Origin: Cymodocea nodosa | Taxonomy: Eukaryota > Streptophyta > Magnoliopsida > Alismatales > Cymodoceaceae | Length of the DNA: 64,000 bases | Direction: 5' to 3' | Assembly (NCBI GenBank): GCA_036874045.1 | Contig: JAZBRI010000010.1 | Location: forward strand, 2,128,001 to 2,192,000 | Shown: piece by piece, positions 11,642 to 23,521 of the stretch | How positions within the stretch are numbered: position 1 is the first letter of the stretch | Layout: every line of letters starts with the position of its first letter | Notes under the pieces: generated by a model | Databases searched by the model: none | Told to the model about the DNA's origin: nothing | Seen by the model: the letters and a program-made list of their open reading frames with translations, nothing else | Position numbers and translations under genes: made by a program

Positions 11642-11812
11642 GCTTATATGTCACTGAGAATTGAAAGGGACTCTGGTATCAAGAAGCTTTTCAGTATTCA
11701 TAATCTGGGTCCTCTTCCTGATACCCCTTTTAGCAATGAAGCCGCTTCCACTTTCATGAGTCGTGCCAAAACAAGGCTAACGGACCTTGAGAAGGACTTG
11801 CAGGATAAAAAG
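11642..11812 (+). CDS. RAD50: RAD50 exon
   Basis: The 171-bp exon, 57 codons in phase 0, follows acceptor TTCCTGTAG after a 101-bp intron. It encodes AYMSLRIERDSGIKKLF, then HNLGPLPDTPFSNE, the conserved turn-like HNLG..P.TPF segment, and ends QDKK. The donor reads AAG|GTTCCA, a weak match to consensus, yet it must serve the 18.4-kb intron that follows. Confidence 0.94.
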
Positions 11813-11899
11813 GTTCCACACTTATGGCAATTTGTAGTTCCCTTTATTTATTTTTTTTTTTACAAAATAATATTTCATTTCATCTAACATTTACTAGCC

Positions 11900-13540
11900 T
11901 GGTTTAATTAGGCAAGTGTTTTGCATGCTTATAGTAGGCTTTTATATTTTACTTCAACTATGGATTTCCAAAGCACACTAATTTTGATTTCCAGTAAAAG
12001 TTATACATAGATCTTGTGGTCAAATATGATACTCAAAAGCAGTTAATGAAAAATGGAGAATGGTGGGAGACAGTTGGAAATTGTTTCTGGTCATTTGGGA
12101 GAGTTTTATGGCTTATTGTAAAGGAGGACGGGGGTCTTTGATGCAAAGGATTCCCTCATCCTCATTCAATGTGATGCAGTTTTATGCTCTTTGGAGCTAG
12201 TTGTGGATGAGTGGATGTTCAATGTGTTACTGGTGGGGGTGATGGATTCTTGCTATGGTGGTCACTCCATGGTGGATGAGGAAGGTATATGGTGTGTGTG
12301 TCAAAGTGGCAATCTCTTGGTGGTGGCGAAGGGCTGCTTGGGTTTGTGTTGGTTGGGTGGTTGTTGGAGTAGTGGATGAAATAGTGGTGTAAGTGAAGCA
12401 TCTGGAAGTTGAAGATGATGGTTCATTGCAGTCAATTCAAGGTGCTTAGCCAGGTTGCTTGAGTTATAATGGTGCATGGTCAAAGATTAGTGGGTAGATG
12501 GGTACCCTTGTGTTCTACATGTGTCAAAGTTGAGAGGATGAATGGTTGTTGATTAGGATGATGGCATAGATAAGTTTGAGGATTGAGTGGCACATCCTCC
12601 ATTGTTGATCGTAGGGATGTCTTGATGGAAGTTCTCATATGTTATAGATGACATTTGTTGATATTATTATTGTATGGTTTGACATGTTTAGGTTGTGGCT
12701 CGACACGTAGGGATGGGTTGACTTATTTGGTTGATTATGGTTGTAATTGTTGCGATGGTGAATGGAAGGATTCATTGTAGACTTGATAGGTCTTGTCTGA
12801 TGGTGTTGTACCTTTAGAGCTTGATCATAATGATGGTGTCTAGGTGAAGCATCTCTTCCAACCCATGACAGAGGATGCTTGGCCAAATGGATCCTTGGTT
12901 GTTAGTAGACATTTGATAGTGGAGATTGAAGAAGAAAATCTAGGGTTGCTTCATGCTTTGTCTTCCAACCCATCACCTTTCCTCACTGTCCTTTGTCTCT
13001 TGTCTTTGTTTCATGCTTCCACACTTCTCTTGTTAGTTGTAGGTTTCAACATCGTTGTGGTTCATTATGGGCTTTGTGGGTTGTGGTGTGGGAGTTGGGG
13101 TGTGTGTGGTCTCTTGTTGCATTGCACTACCACTATCAAACATTGGCTTATGTTGCTTTGATCAACACTAGGGTTTCTTGAAACCCATCCTTCTAGTGGT
13201 TATCCACATGGATCATCGTGTATTCATCTTGTCTCTCCTTGTGCATCCTTTCTACATGCTGAACTAATCTTGCCAACTCGCATCTGCATTGTTTGTTCAT
13301 GATGTGATAGTTGTTAAGTTTCCTCATGTTAATTTGTGTGTGTGGATTTGTGTTAACCACACTATTTTTGTACCTCCAGATGGTGTGTGTTGAGTCTTAG
13401 ATGATTTTGTTATTAGAGAGGGCCTAGTTGTGCTTCTGAAATTGTCTCCTTTTTCAATATTAGTGGTATTTGCACTTGCATTATAGAATGACTACTTGTG
13501 AATTACTAATTAAAAACTTTTCAGGTGTTTCAAAAAAATT
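11900..13540. other. G/T-rich intron stretch without a recognised gene
   Basis: From about 12190 to 13160 the + strand is rich in G and T, and several open frames overlap on both strands (for example 12191-12379 and 12844-13161). They share no motif I know and read as composition artefacts. The stretch could be untranslated leader of an old retrotransposon, since recognisable gag follows at 13545. Confidence 0.4.
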
Positions 13541-13544
13541 GAAT

Positions 13545-14450
13545 GACTCAAATTACATTTTATGAGCTCAAAGTTTTGAAAGAATAGTGATTGCATACAA
13601 ATAGGATCATCATCTTATAATTGATCCTCTAGATGTCAAGGATTTCACTTAAAGAGATTGGTTTGCTAATGACGTAACAATTGTATCTTGGATGTTGCCA
13701 AGTATGGAGTTTGTTGTTACCTAAGGAGTTATAATGATATGACTTATTGAAAAGATTTAGGACATTGTTTGTAGGACTTATGGTTATAAAAAGAATATAT
13801 TCAAAACGTTTCAAGTGTATGAACAAATTTTCAATTTGAAAGAAAGAGACAAAACTTGCTAAAAACATTACAACATAGTATGTAGACTTATATATGAATT
13901 GAATCTGTATCAACCACTTGTAGATATTTCAAGGTTTTGTCAATATTGAGAAGAACTTGTAATTGTAACTTATCTTGTAAGTGTGAATCTAGATGTTGCT
14001 GCATAGATTGGTGGACATGTCTTAAGAGTAAATAAGATACTAGATTTTGATGAAATTTTTTCTTAGGCCATGCAAATCTTTACTTGATCTACAACACCTG
14101 TAGTTGATCAATTAGTTTTGACAACTTTGACCTCTTGTGGATGTGCTTGTAGAGGTGGAGGACATGGTGGTTGTTAATGTACTTGGTGTAAGTGCTATGG
14201 AAGATTTGGCCATTGTTCAGAAAAGTGTTGGAACAAGTTTGGTAAATCTCAATTGGCCAATATTAACATTGAATCCTCATAATCCACCATAGTTACATCA
14301 TTTGACCCTATGGTCACTATTTCATGGTTGATTGTGAATGTCTTTTTTAGTTACAAGGAATAGATTCTATTGTTATGACTGTTTAAACTTCCTCTTCTCA
14401 TCTAGATATTGCTACTGATATTGTTTTGCTTTCAACAATGGTTCCTAATA
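13545..14450 (+). pseudogene. Copia gag fragment
   Basis: At about 13625-13710 the translation gives DVKDFT then WFANDVTIVSWM, matching the gag of the element at 47359 (MDIKEVGYDNWFADDATVITW). At 14190-14260 a cysteine-rich zinc-knuckle segment, GRFGHCSEKCWNKFGK, marks the gag C-terminus. Stops and frameshifts abound. The protease and integrase genes that should follow are absent: the sequence passes into the Harbinger fragment and resumes in RT at about 15775. Confidence 0.7.
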
Positions 14451-14993
14451 GTCCGTTTGTGCCAACTAGAAAGTCAGAAAAATTAGAAAATGAAAAGTCA
14501 GAAAAGTTAGGAATCAGAAAGTAAAATTTGAAGGTGTTTGTGCCACCGACGGAAAGTTAGGAAAATTATATAGTTATTGAAATTTTTTTCTTAAGTTACT
14601 TATAATACATATTTTAAATAATAAAATAAAATAAATTATTTAGTACTATATAATTTTATTCTTACTTGCATAATTTCTTATTTTTAATCACATAAATTTC
14701 ATTTTCTACTTTTTCTTGCACCAACTTATACTCTTTACTTTCATTTACGTGATAAAAAATACCATAGAAACAATAATTACCATGACATTGTCTTTAATTA
14801 TTTAATAATCATACAATATATACTTTAATTATTTATGATTATAAATCTTAAAAATATAAATAAAACAATATTGAAATACAATGATGAAATAGAAGTAAAT
14901 TATAAAAAGGAAATGCAAAGTCATATTTTCCATCATTACAAATATTCCATGACAAACTCTTAAACGAAGAAAATACAAAACATAGTTTACGAT

Positions 14994-15700
14994 TTAATAG
15001 TGACGATTATGCCACATAGATTGAGACATTGTTGCATGTATTTGATCTGCTATTGCTTTTCTTTGTTCTTAACTACTATCAACAATATGTAGTTGTTCAT
15101 CATTTTTAAAATGTGTTGAAAATTTCATTTCTTGATCATGTTCTTCAACTCCTTTTACTTCATCTTTAAGATCTTTAAGTAAATTTGTTTTATCTGCCTT
15201 ACGAATAAAATTATGAAGAAGGAAACATGCTTGAACAATCTTAACCTATGTTTTATAAGAAAATGACATTTAACCTCGTAAAATTGAGAATTGATACTTC
15301 ACTACTCTAAATGTGCTTTCTATGACTGTCCATAATTGTGAATGACTATAATTAAAATTTTTGATTAAATTACTTGAAAATTGATCAACAAGATAATCAT
15401 TTAAGTAATAACGAACACCTCAAAATGGAGCAAGAAATTTTGGTTGATTTGGATAACTAGCATTAATCAAATAAAATTTCCCTATAAACAAGATTTAAAC
15501 AAAAATTATCAAAAATCATTTTTATTTAATTTGACTATCATGTGAGAATAATGACATTATATTCACTAAAAAAATACCTGATGGAACTCGAAGACCAATT
15601 GATTAACTGATTGCATCTTGAAGTATGTGTGTATCAGATATTGAACCTTCCCATCTACTCATAATATAAATAAATTTCATATCAAAATTACAAGCTCATT
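14994..15700 (-). pseudogene. PIF/Harbinger transposase fragment (DDE_4 family)
   Basis: Reading the minus strand gives NFDMKFIYIMSRWEGSISDT, then HILQDAIS, an intron of about 96 bp (15577-15482, GT...AG), GKFYLINASYPNQPKFLAPF, RGVRYYLNDY, SQLWTVIESTFRVVK, VKIVQACFLLHNFIRK and a stop at 14994. These are the conserved DDE-domain blocks of plant PIF/Harbinger transposases, including the D of SDT/SDS and the E of VIE. The N-terminal part with the first catalytic aspartate is missing, and in-frame stops are present. Terminal inverted repeats could not be placed. Confidence 0.85.
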
Positions 15701-15774
15701 TGGTTAATGTTGTTTCTTGTAAATGAGTTTACGTCATCAAATGTAAATCTAATGACACAGTTGATTGTTACAAA

Positions 15775-17092
15775 GCTCATTTGGTTGCTTGAGGCTTTTG
15801 TAGACTTATGGCATTAATTATTTTGAAACATTTTCTCTTGTATGTCAGAATTCTATTAGAGTTTTTATGTCTATTGCTATAAATCGATCTTGGTAGATGT
15901 TCTAGTTGGATGTCAAAAATGTTTTTTTATATGGTAATTTAGAGAAATAAGTTCTTATAAAGTAATCTTTTGGGTATATTATTTAAGGGGAGAATCATGA
16001 TGGTATGCTTAAAAAGGTTATTTATGTCTTTAAGTAGAGTTCTAGAGCTTGGTTCAACAAATTCACCTATGATGGGGGTTTTTGCATGTGTTGTTGATCA
16101 TTTAGTATTTGTTAAAAAGGCCTCTAATGAGTATATTGTGTTAGTAGTTTATGTTGATGATATTTTGTTGATAGTCAATGATGCAATAGATATTGAAGAA
16201 GCAAAGTAGTATTTAAATCAATATTTCATTATAAAAGATATGGGCAAACCAAGGTTTTTTTTGGAAACTGAATTTGCATATGCAAAGGGAAAAACTTTCC
16301 TTGTTTTAAAGAAAATAAACACTAGACTTGTTAAAGGTGGTTGGGTTGGAAGAATGCAAACTCAAAAACATGCCCATTGAACAAAGTCTACTCTTTTAGG
16401 ATACAAGTTCACCATGGTTGGAGGATCTAGGGAGGTATATAAGATTAGTTGGGAAACTCATATATTTGATTGTTACAAGATTAGATATCATATATATAGT
16501 AAATTTGCTTAGTCAATTCATGCATGAATTTAAAGAGGTGCATTGTCAAGGAGTTGTTTGTGATCTAGCCTTTATTGAACAAGCTCCAAGGAAAAGACTT
16601 TTACTAAAAACATGGACATTTAAGAATTGAAGGAAACTTTTGTTCAAGATATGTAAGAGATAGAATAGACAAGAAGTCTACTTTAGGTTATTATATCTAT
16701 TTTGGAGGTAACTTTATCATGTGACACAATAATAAATAGAATGTACTTTTCAAATTTAATGTAGAAGCAAAGCTTTAAGTAATGGCACAATGTGTGAAAT
16801 GATGTGATTGAACTATTTGGTGCAAGAATTGGGATTTGTTGTTCTCATGCTCATGACTGTGTTTTCTGAAAATCAAGTAATGATATATATTGTTAATAAT
16901 CCCACATTTCACGAAAGGACAAAACACATTAAGGTTGATTGTTATTTTATTAGACTACGATTAGTGGTATTATATCTACTTCTTATATTTAGTCTTTAGA
17001 TCAACTTATAGATCTTCTCATCAAAACTTTGGGTGTTAGAGTGTTTGAGAAGTTGGACGTCGTTAATATATATGCTTTAACTTGAGGGGGAG
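15775..17092 (+). pseudogene. Copia RT and RNase H fragment with polypurine tract
   Basis: This is a continuation of the element whose gag is at 13545-14450. From 15800, RT reads ...NYFETFSLV, NSIRVFMSIAINRSW and LDVKNVFLYGNL. The active site YVDD lies near 16150 (VVYVDDILLIVND). RNase H remnants include NNPTFHERTKHIKVDC at about 16890-16940. The polypurine tract CTTGAGGGGGAG at 17081-17092 marks the start of a 3' LTR, of which perhaps 17093-17220 remains, including an AT microsatellite at 17156-17173. Many stops are present. Confidence 0.8.
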
Positions 17093-17254
17093 TATTAAAG
17101 TATATGTGAATAAGTGGATAACTAGTTTAGAGTTTAAATCAATATACATATATCTTATATATATATATATATAACTCTAATTTTATAGGACATGAATGAA
17201 TATTCTCCTCTTTTCTAATAAGGTAGATTAAATTGTTCTATGTTGGGAGAAAGA

Positions 17255-17870
17255 CGTCAAAGAGGAATCTCACCTCCTAAAGGTATGGAAGACATTTGAT
17301 TGATCAAAAATAAAGTGATAAGTATAATATTAAACCACAAGTACTTATAACATTCATATGTAACATAATGGTATGAGTCATATCAAAGATAGGTTGACGC
17401 TTTCTTTTAGCTACCTTATTTTGATAAGATGTATGATGCTGAAGGAATAGATAGATTGAAACTCATTTTGAATGAATTCAAAAACATTATCAATGCATAA
17501 AATTTTGGACATATAGAAAATTGATTTTGAATTTTAGTTAGAAAATTTTACATCAATAACCTTATGACTATCTTTTAACAAATATACCTAAGAAACATGA
17601 GAATAATTATTGACAAATATCAAATAAAATTTATAACAAAAAATAGAGGATATTTGACTCAGATCTCAAATATTGCAATGAACTAGATGAAAAAGATTCT
17701 TAGTAGGTGCTAAATGTAAATTTCAAACTGTAGCATAGGTGTACTTACAAAGTTAAGACAAATCATAATCAAAAGGAGAAATGAAGATCTAAGAAATAAC
17801 TTGACACAACTTATGAGCAAGGATTCAAATCAGTGAAATATCAATGATATAAATCGGTTTTTGATTTGCT
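17255..17870 (-). pseudogene. Copia integrase fragment, inverted relative to its neighbour
   Basis: The minus strand gives FLINQMSSIPLGGEIPL at about 17320-17262, the same block as in the element at 3004-8105 (YLINCMSSTPLGGEVPIQ). Upstream on the minus strand, integrase-core sequence continues to about 17870 with stops. It lies tail to tail with the plus-strand copia fragment that ends at 17092, so it is a separate insertion or an inverted piece. Confidence 0.6.
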
Positions 17871-17939
17871 TGATCCTAAAATAGGTGGTATTTTCAAAAA
17901 TACCAAGGTTTGAATGATCCTTTGTCTAGATCGACAAAT

Positions 17940-18540
17940 CGTTAAGATTTAGCCATTTTTTGAACTTAATGGAGGATAGATCAATCAATTCATCAAAATG
18001 ATTAGTTGATCTAGAGATGAGTTTGTTAGGCTTTACATCATTGTCTCTGGTGTCACAACAGGATTCTCAATCAAAGCATTTGTGAGTTTCTTTGCTGAAA
18101 CTTGTATTAGGTGTCAGAGCCTTTGTTGAAGCATTTAATCATTGTTACTCACCACTGAAACCCATTAGGATTTTGTAGGTTGGGAGATTGATGATGTAGG
18201 TGGAAGGAGGAAGAAGAAGGGTGGGGGTGATGCACGTGAGAGGAAAAAAAGAAAAAAAAAGAGAGAAAAGAATTAAAAAAATATGTGGAAAGGGAGAAGA
18301 AAGAAGAAAAGGGAAAAAGTGAAAAATTGTTACATAAGTCTTATGTTTAAAAAATAATGAAAGTATTAAAAAAATCACAAAAATTTTAATCTTTTTTAAA
18401 ACTTATGTTTACTTGTGATTAACATTCTCTCGTACTCTCATAAACTTTATTTTCTATTTTTAAATTAATTAATATAATATTCTTTTACAAAAATATTAAT
18501 TATATTATAAGAATAAAACTTGATTCTTGCATTGTTAGGC
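17940..18540. repeat. Dispersed repeat, copy 1 (with purine tract)
   Basis: Similar to 43300-43900. Shared pieces are a block ending CCATTAGGATTTT, a long GGTGGG...GAAGAAGAAGG purine tract, then TTACATAAG, GAAGTATTAAAAA..TCACAAAA, and an end block with CTCATGAACTTTATTTTCTAT-like sequence. The two copies differ by many substitutions and indels. It may be an LTR or a non-autonomous element. Termini were not found. Confidence 0.55.
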
Positions 18541-19600
18541 TTTATCTATTTGATGAACTTTAGGTCATTGATTCCCAAACTAGATGCCTTTAGGATACTA
18601 AGTGTGTAAACACCTTTATGAACTTAATTGTTCAAGTAACCAAGATCACAATGACAAGAAATGTCTTCTTTTTTCTTACTCTTTTGTGAGGCTTTCAATC
18701 ACTTTTTAACATGAATATTTAATACTTTTTAAAGTATGGTTGCTTAGTTACTTAGTGATTACTAGGTTTTAGACTCTTTTTTTAATTTTTGAGACAACTC
18801 CATGTTTGTTACCTTACGAACTCATTCTATTTTAGACTCTAGGTTTTAAACTCTTTTTTAAGTTCATTGAGTTTGAGTAAACCTTATGAACTTATGAACT
18901 TACTCTGTTGTCTTTAGATAAATATCATGAATTTCTCTGTAAATTTCTTTGGATTGTTGAATTTTATTTTACTATTTATCTGTAGGTGTTTTTGAATAGT
19001 TAAACTATAACTCTTTGTCTTTTTTAATATTCTTGGACAATTAATCTTTAAGTCACCGTTCTAATCAATTGTCCTGTTGAACTTTGCTACTGCAATATTT
19101 TTTGCATTCCACCTGATTTATGGACTTTCCGTCCATCTTTATCTTTTTAGATGGTTGACACTTTAACCTTCCTTTTTCTTTAATTAGGATGCTGTATAAA
19201 ATCTGCTTTAAGTATGCTACCATAAATTGACTTTTTGGCTCTTTTTTTGCATCTGTGGAATACATAATCATCATTATATAAGTTTTTACAATATCAAAAT
19301 ATAGAAGTTTTTTTAGAAACATCATAAGTTGTAAAAGATTTTCTTTTTTGTTTCCTAAGTTCACATGCTTTACATAGGGGATCAAAAGAGATCACCATAG
19401 GGAAGTGGTTGGAAAACACTCGATGTTTGTACTCCACCATGGCTTTCATCATCCCTTAACAAGATTGTGAGCTAGCACCTTCTCAAATTTACTATACTAC
19501 TACTAGTTTCCTTTCTAATTATTACACCATGAAAAGGGGTCTCTGAAGTAAGGAGGTGCCTCTAATCCCAAGTCACAAATTACTTCATTGAAGCTCAATT
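18541..19600. other. AT-rich intron stretch, one unidentified minus-strand ORF
   Basis: A 106-codon minus-strand frame at 19385-19065 is lysine-rich. An alternative frame there includes LCKACELRKQKRKSF, reminiscent of the CxxC portion preceding copia integrase cores, but what follows does not match. Nothing else is recognisable. Confidence 0.35.
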
Positions 19601-20943
19601 GGAAGATAGATTCCCCTTGAAGCTCTCCTTAATTTGTCTCTTGGTTATGTATTTCTTAAAGTTTTCAGGTGTAAATATTTTCCTAATCTAAGGCCATTTC
19701 AGAATCACAAATTTAGCTATAGAACAGTACTCTACATTTTCCTTGGATATGCTTCAAATCACCAGGGCTATTTGTGTTATTCTCAACATAAACAAGTCTT
19801 TATCTCAAGAGATGTCATATTTGATGAGATGGATTTTTACTCAATTCAAAGACTACTGAATTTGATCCAGTAAACTTGTAGGAAGTTATCGAAATTGCAG
19901 CACTTCCCTCAGTTACTCTGCCTTGTTATAAATTTGGAGATCAGAATGGTAATTCAATTTCAACATTAAGTAAGAATGTCTTTGAAAATATTTCTGTAGC
20001 AACCAATGGAGATTCGAGTCCAGAGAACTCAACATGAGAAATTCATCCACTAAATTACATGAAGATATTCCTAAATCAGCACCAAGTGGTACTCCAGAAG
20101 TGCAAAATAGACCTGTTACTAGAGGGTCAAGAGGTATAATTAAATCAAATCATAAATATGCACTACATGTTTGTGGAACTCATGCTGTTCCTACATCTAC
20201 AATCCAGGCTCTTAGAGATCCAAAGTGGAAAAAGGCTAATGGAGGAAGAGTAGGTAGCCCTATTAATGAGACATGGAAATTAATTTCACCTCCACCAAAT
20301 GTTAATATGGAAATTAATATGTCAACAAAGTACCATCTTTAAGTCAAGTGTTGAAGTTGAATACAATGCACTTGGATAGACTGCTAGTGATGTACTATCT
20401 TTTCTCATGTAAGTCTCAATGTTGTGTTGATGTTGCTTTGTTAAAGTTGTTTGTTCTTTGTGAGACCAATCTTGATGTTGGATTGTGTTGTTCTATCACC
20501 TTTATTAGATGATTGCTGATGACTGTATTGGTATTCATGAGATTGTTCATGCAAGTTTCTTAGTATATGTAAGTATTTGTATGTTAATTGAGTCTAATGC
20601 TTCCAGTAATAAATTAGTATTCACACCTATTAGAGTGTAGTTAACTAGAGTTTGATCATTTTTCATGCTTTCACAACATTATTTCTTATTGATGCTATTA
20701 CTTTTACATCTATTTTAGTTAGTCTCTATTTGTTATATATCTTTTTGTTTAATTTGTTTATGTATGAATTTGTTATAAGTTGTATACTTTAATTTGAGTG
20801 GGAGTGTTAGAGAAAATAATATATTAAAGTTTAGGTGTTCGTGTGGGCTTAGTCTCATATTGGGCTATAATGTGTTAAGGCATTGGATCTCATCTAAAGT
20901 CTAGTTATTTTCTTGCTAAGGGTGACATAAAGCTATTCTGACA
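19600..20943 (+). pseudogene. Copia fragment: integrase C-terminus, linker, RNase H, 3' LTR; RT deleted
   Basis: At 19640-19840 the integrase C-terminal domain reads FLKVFRCKYFPNLRPF and YIFLGYASNHQGYLCY. At 20110-20235 the linker reads RPVTRGSRGIIKSNHKYALH. At about 20330-20375 the sequence jumps to RNase H (QQSTIFKSSVEVEYNALG), so the whole RT domain has been deleted. A polypurine-like AATTTGAGTGGGAG precedes TGTTAGAG at 20805, the probable start of a 3' LTR that may end at about 20943. No matching 5' LTR is visible. Confidence 0.7.
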
Positions 20944-21381
20944 GTGTACTTTCTTAAGAGAAGATTCTTTTTCTTTGCTAGCATGTACATGTTTTATGGT
21001 GCGCAAGAGGAAGATCAGTGACTTCTTTTTTTTTGTTTGTTTCTTGTGAGCAGTTATTAGCGCTCATGGATGGGTTTGAATGCTCTTGGACTATGGGACG
21101 TGGCTAGGCTCTAGGAGAGATGAATACTTTAAGTGGGGCTGGATGCCTTTAGGAAGAAAATTTGGTTTGCCATTTCCCTAGGTATCTAGTTGCAAAAATG
21201 GTTGGAAATGAATAGTCAGGTGTTTCATGATGTTAGCTATATGCAAGAGTATTTTTGCTCAAAGGTGTTTACTTGTGTGGTGGAATGGACAAGATCTTGG
21301 TGGGCTTAGCGTACCATAAATGATACTAAAGTTCAAGTGTGACTACTGTTATCGGTTACCTATTAAGGTGGTGGTCTTTTA
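20944..21381. other. Intron sequence, nothing recognised
   Basis: No open frame, repeat or splice-site pair of note. Its last five bases, TTTTA, are the probable target duplication of the element that starts at 21382. Confidence 0.5.
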
Positions 21382-23015
21382 TGTTAGGATCGTATGACTC
21401 ATTAGAGAGAAGGTGAATGGTGATCTATGTGTAATTTTGATTCTTTTTATACGTAACTAGTTAATTCAATTAATTAGTGAACTCAAGTATTAAATATGCA
21501 TGCAAAACAGTAAAGAATAATTAACATAAGAAGATTTTAGGTGGTTTACCAATTCAGTTAGTCTACCTCTAAGGTTCACTTAGATTTTACTAATTAAGTT
21601 ACCACTTACAAACACTTACTTTTAGGTTGAAGCAAGAACCAACAACTTCTTAGAAGTTGTCAGGTCAAAACTTCAGCAAACTAATCTTTAGAGTTTTCAG
21701 GTTGAAACTCAAACCAACAACTTGAGTGTAGCTTTCAGGTTGAAGTCATGAACCAACACTGTTGAGCTTTGAATCAGAGTATGGGTGCAGAGAGCTTTTG
21801 TGCTTCAGTATGCTTTAGAATATTTCTCTTCTATATTTGCAAACTATATGTGTTACTCGAATTTTGAGTAGCTCTCAATATTTGATAATCGTTGTCTTTT
21901 TCTTTTTGTTCTTGATTGTACTTATATCAAGATGTGTAACGATCATATTCTTTCTAACAGATGTATTCTGCTGTACTTTACTGAATTTGTACGTTCAAAA
22001 ATGGTAAGTTACCGTTTAGGAAGATTTTTCAAGATAACCTTCTGATTCCCTATAACTTTCGGATAGTTAGTAGTGTAACTCTCCGAAAGATGTTTGTAAT
22101 TCACCAAAAATCCACTTAAGTTCTTTTGTTTGTGTCTTAAGTTTGGATACTTGCAGTTGTAACTTATCGACTCATTTTTTAATTTTCGGATAGTTATCTT
22201 TCCTAACTTACCGAAACATCCTTTTCAAGCTTCCGACTAAGTTTCTGAATTCTTCACGTGTGTATTTGAGTAACTTAACTTTTGAATAATTGTAGTTGTT
22301 AACTCATTGAAGTGTTTTAACTTTCGAATAGTTAGTTACAGTAACCTTTCAAATTTTCCTGTAAGCTTCCGACTGCTATTTTCTTATTTTTACATGTGCA
22401 TATTTGATTGACTTAAGTTTCGAATAGTTGTAGCTGTTAACTCATCGAAGTGTTTTAACTTTCGAATAGTTAGTTAAAGTAATATTTCAAATTTCACTGT
22501 AAGTTTCTGAAAATCATTTAAGCTTCTATTTGGATTTCTGTGAAATTGAATGACTTAAGTTCTCAGATAGTTAAATCTTCTGACTTTTCGATTTCCTTGG
22601 ACTTTCGGATAGTTAGGTTCTTTAACTCTCTGATTTTCCAAATAGCCATCTTATTAACTTTCCGAAAGACCTTTTATTTTTGGATAGTTTTCCTTTTAAC
22701 TGTTCGAAGGTGTTTCTGCTGCTTTTAAAATGATTCTTCGAATACTTAAAACTGTAATTCACCGAAGATTCATTTCTTCTGGATACTTAAGCCTGGTAAC
22801 CTTCTGATTTTCTTCTTCTTTCGGATACTTAAGCTTTAACCTGTGTTGTAACTATCCGAAGTTTCTGTTTCTCTGTAGCAACAATTTCTGAACTACCTGT
22901 ATCTGTTTATCTGCCTTTTGATCTTCAGTTTGTTAAACTGTCATGTGATTTCTGTGAAATACAATTTGTTTCCTCATGCAGATTTTTGTATTATCAAAAT
23001 ACAAATGTTCTAACA
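21382..23015 (-). repeat. 3' LTR of the 21382-29771 element
   Basis: The LTR is 1,634 bp and aligns along its length with 28173-29771. From about 22010 to 22870 it holds repeated inverted-repeat units (TTCGGATAGTTA ... TAACTnnCCGAA), many spoiled by C-to-T changes (TTCAGATAG, TTCGAATAG), and a G-box CACGTG at 22255-22260. Confidence 0.9.
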
Positions 23016-23521
23016 ATTTTCCTTTTTTTGATAATGATAAAATCCTTTATATTAAATTACATGTATTTTACTTCCTAGTTTATTTCTATACATTTAGTCA
23101 CACAGAAAATAAGTAAAACGAAGATTTACAGTAAATACAGTATAATGGAATTAATTTCTCCATTTACAGTGAATACAGTATAATGGAGTTAATTTCTCTC
23201 ATTATTTGTGTGTTGGGAATTCTCTCCCTATTTTCTATGTAATTCTCTTTATTTTTCTCTCTTTTTGTCATTAAATAAAAGGAGATCTCTATTTCTTAAC
23301 TCCTGTAGTTAAAATCTTCTCCCCTTTTAATCTTGAGTTGGCTAATAGATGTTTTAACTTGCTCTACCCTTTTAATCTTGAGTTGGCTAATAGATGTTTT
23401 AACTTGCTCTCCTCCTGAAATGATGCACACTTTAAAATCCTGCAAGAGTACACGTTAGCAGAAAACAAGCTCTCTTATGGTGAGCTTGAGTGGTAATAAT
23501 CATAAAACCAATATGAATGCA
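23016..23521. other. 3' untranslated part of the 21382-29771 element
   Basis: Non-coding spacer between the RNase H stop and the 3' LTR, with the purine-rich strand next to the LTR. It contains a direct repeat of about 60 bp (CCTTTTAATCTTGAGTTGGC...GATGTTTTAACTTGCTCT) at about 23320-23410. Confidence 0.6.

Noticed and set aside
12844-13161. 105-codon + strand frame and shorter neighbours
   Set aside because: Overlapping open frames on both strands in G/T-rich sequence, without recognisable motif. No RAD50 segment is missing between 11812 and 30223.
17156-17173. AT dinucleotide runs here and at 46842-46863 as regulatory elements
   Set aside because: Simple microsatellites inside decayed copia sequence, with no further support for function.
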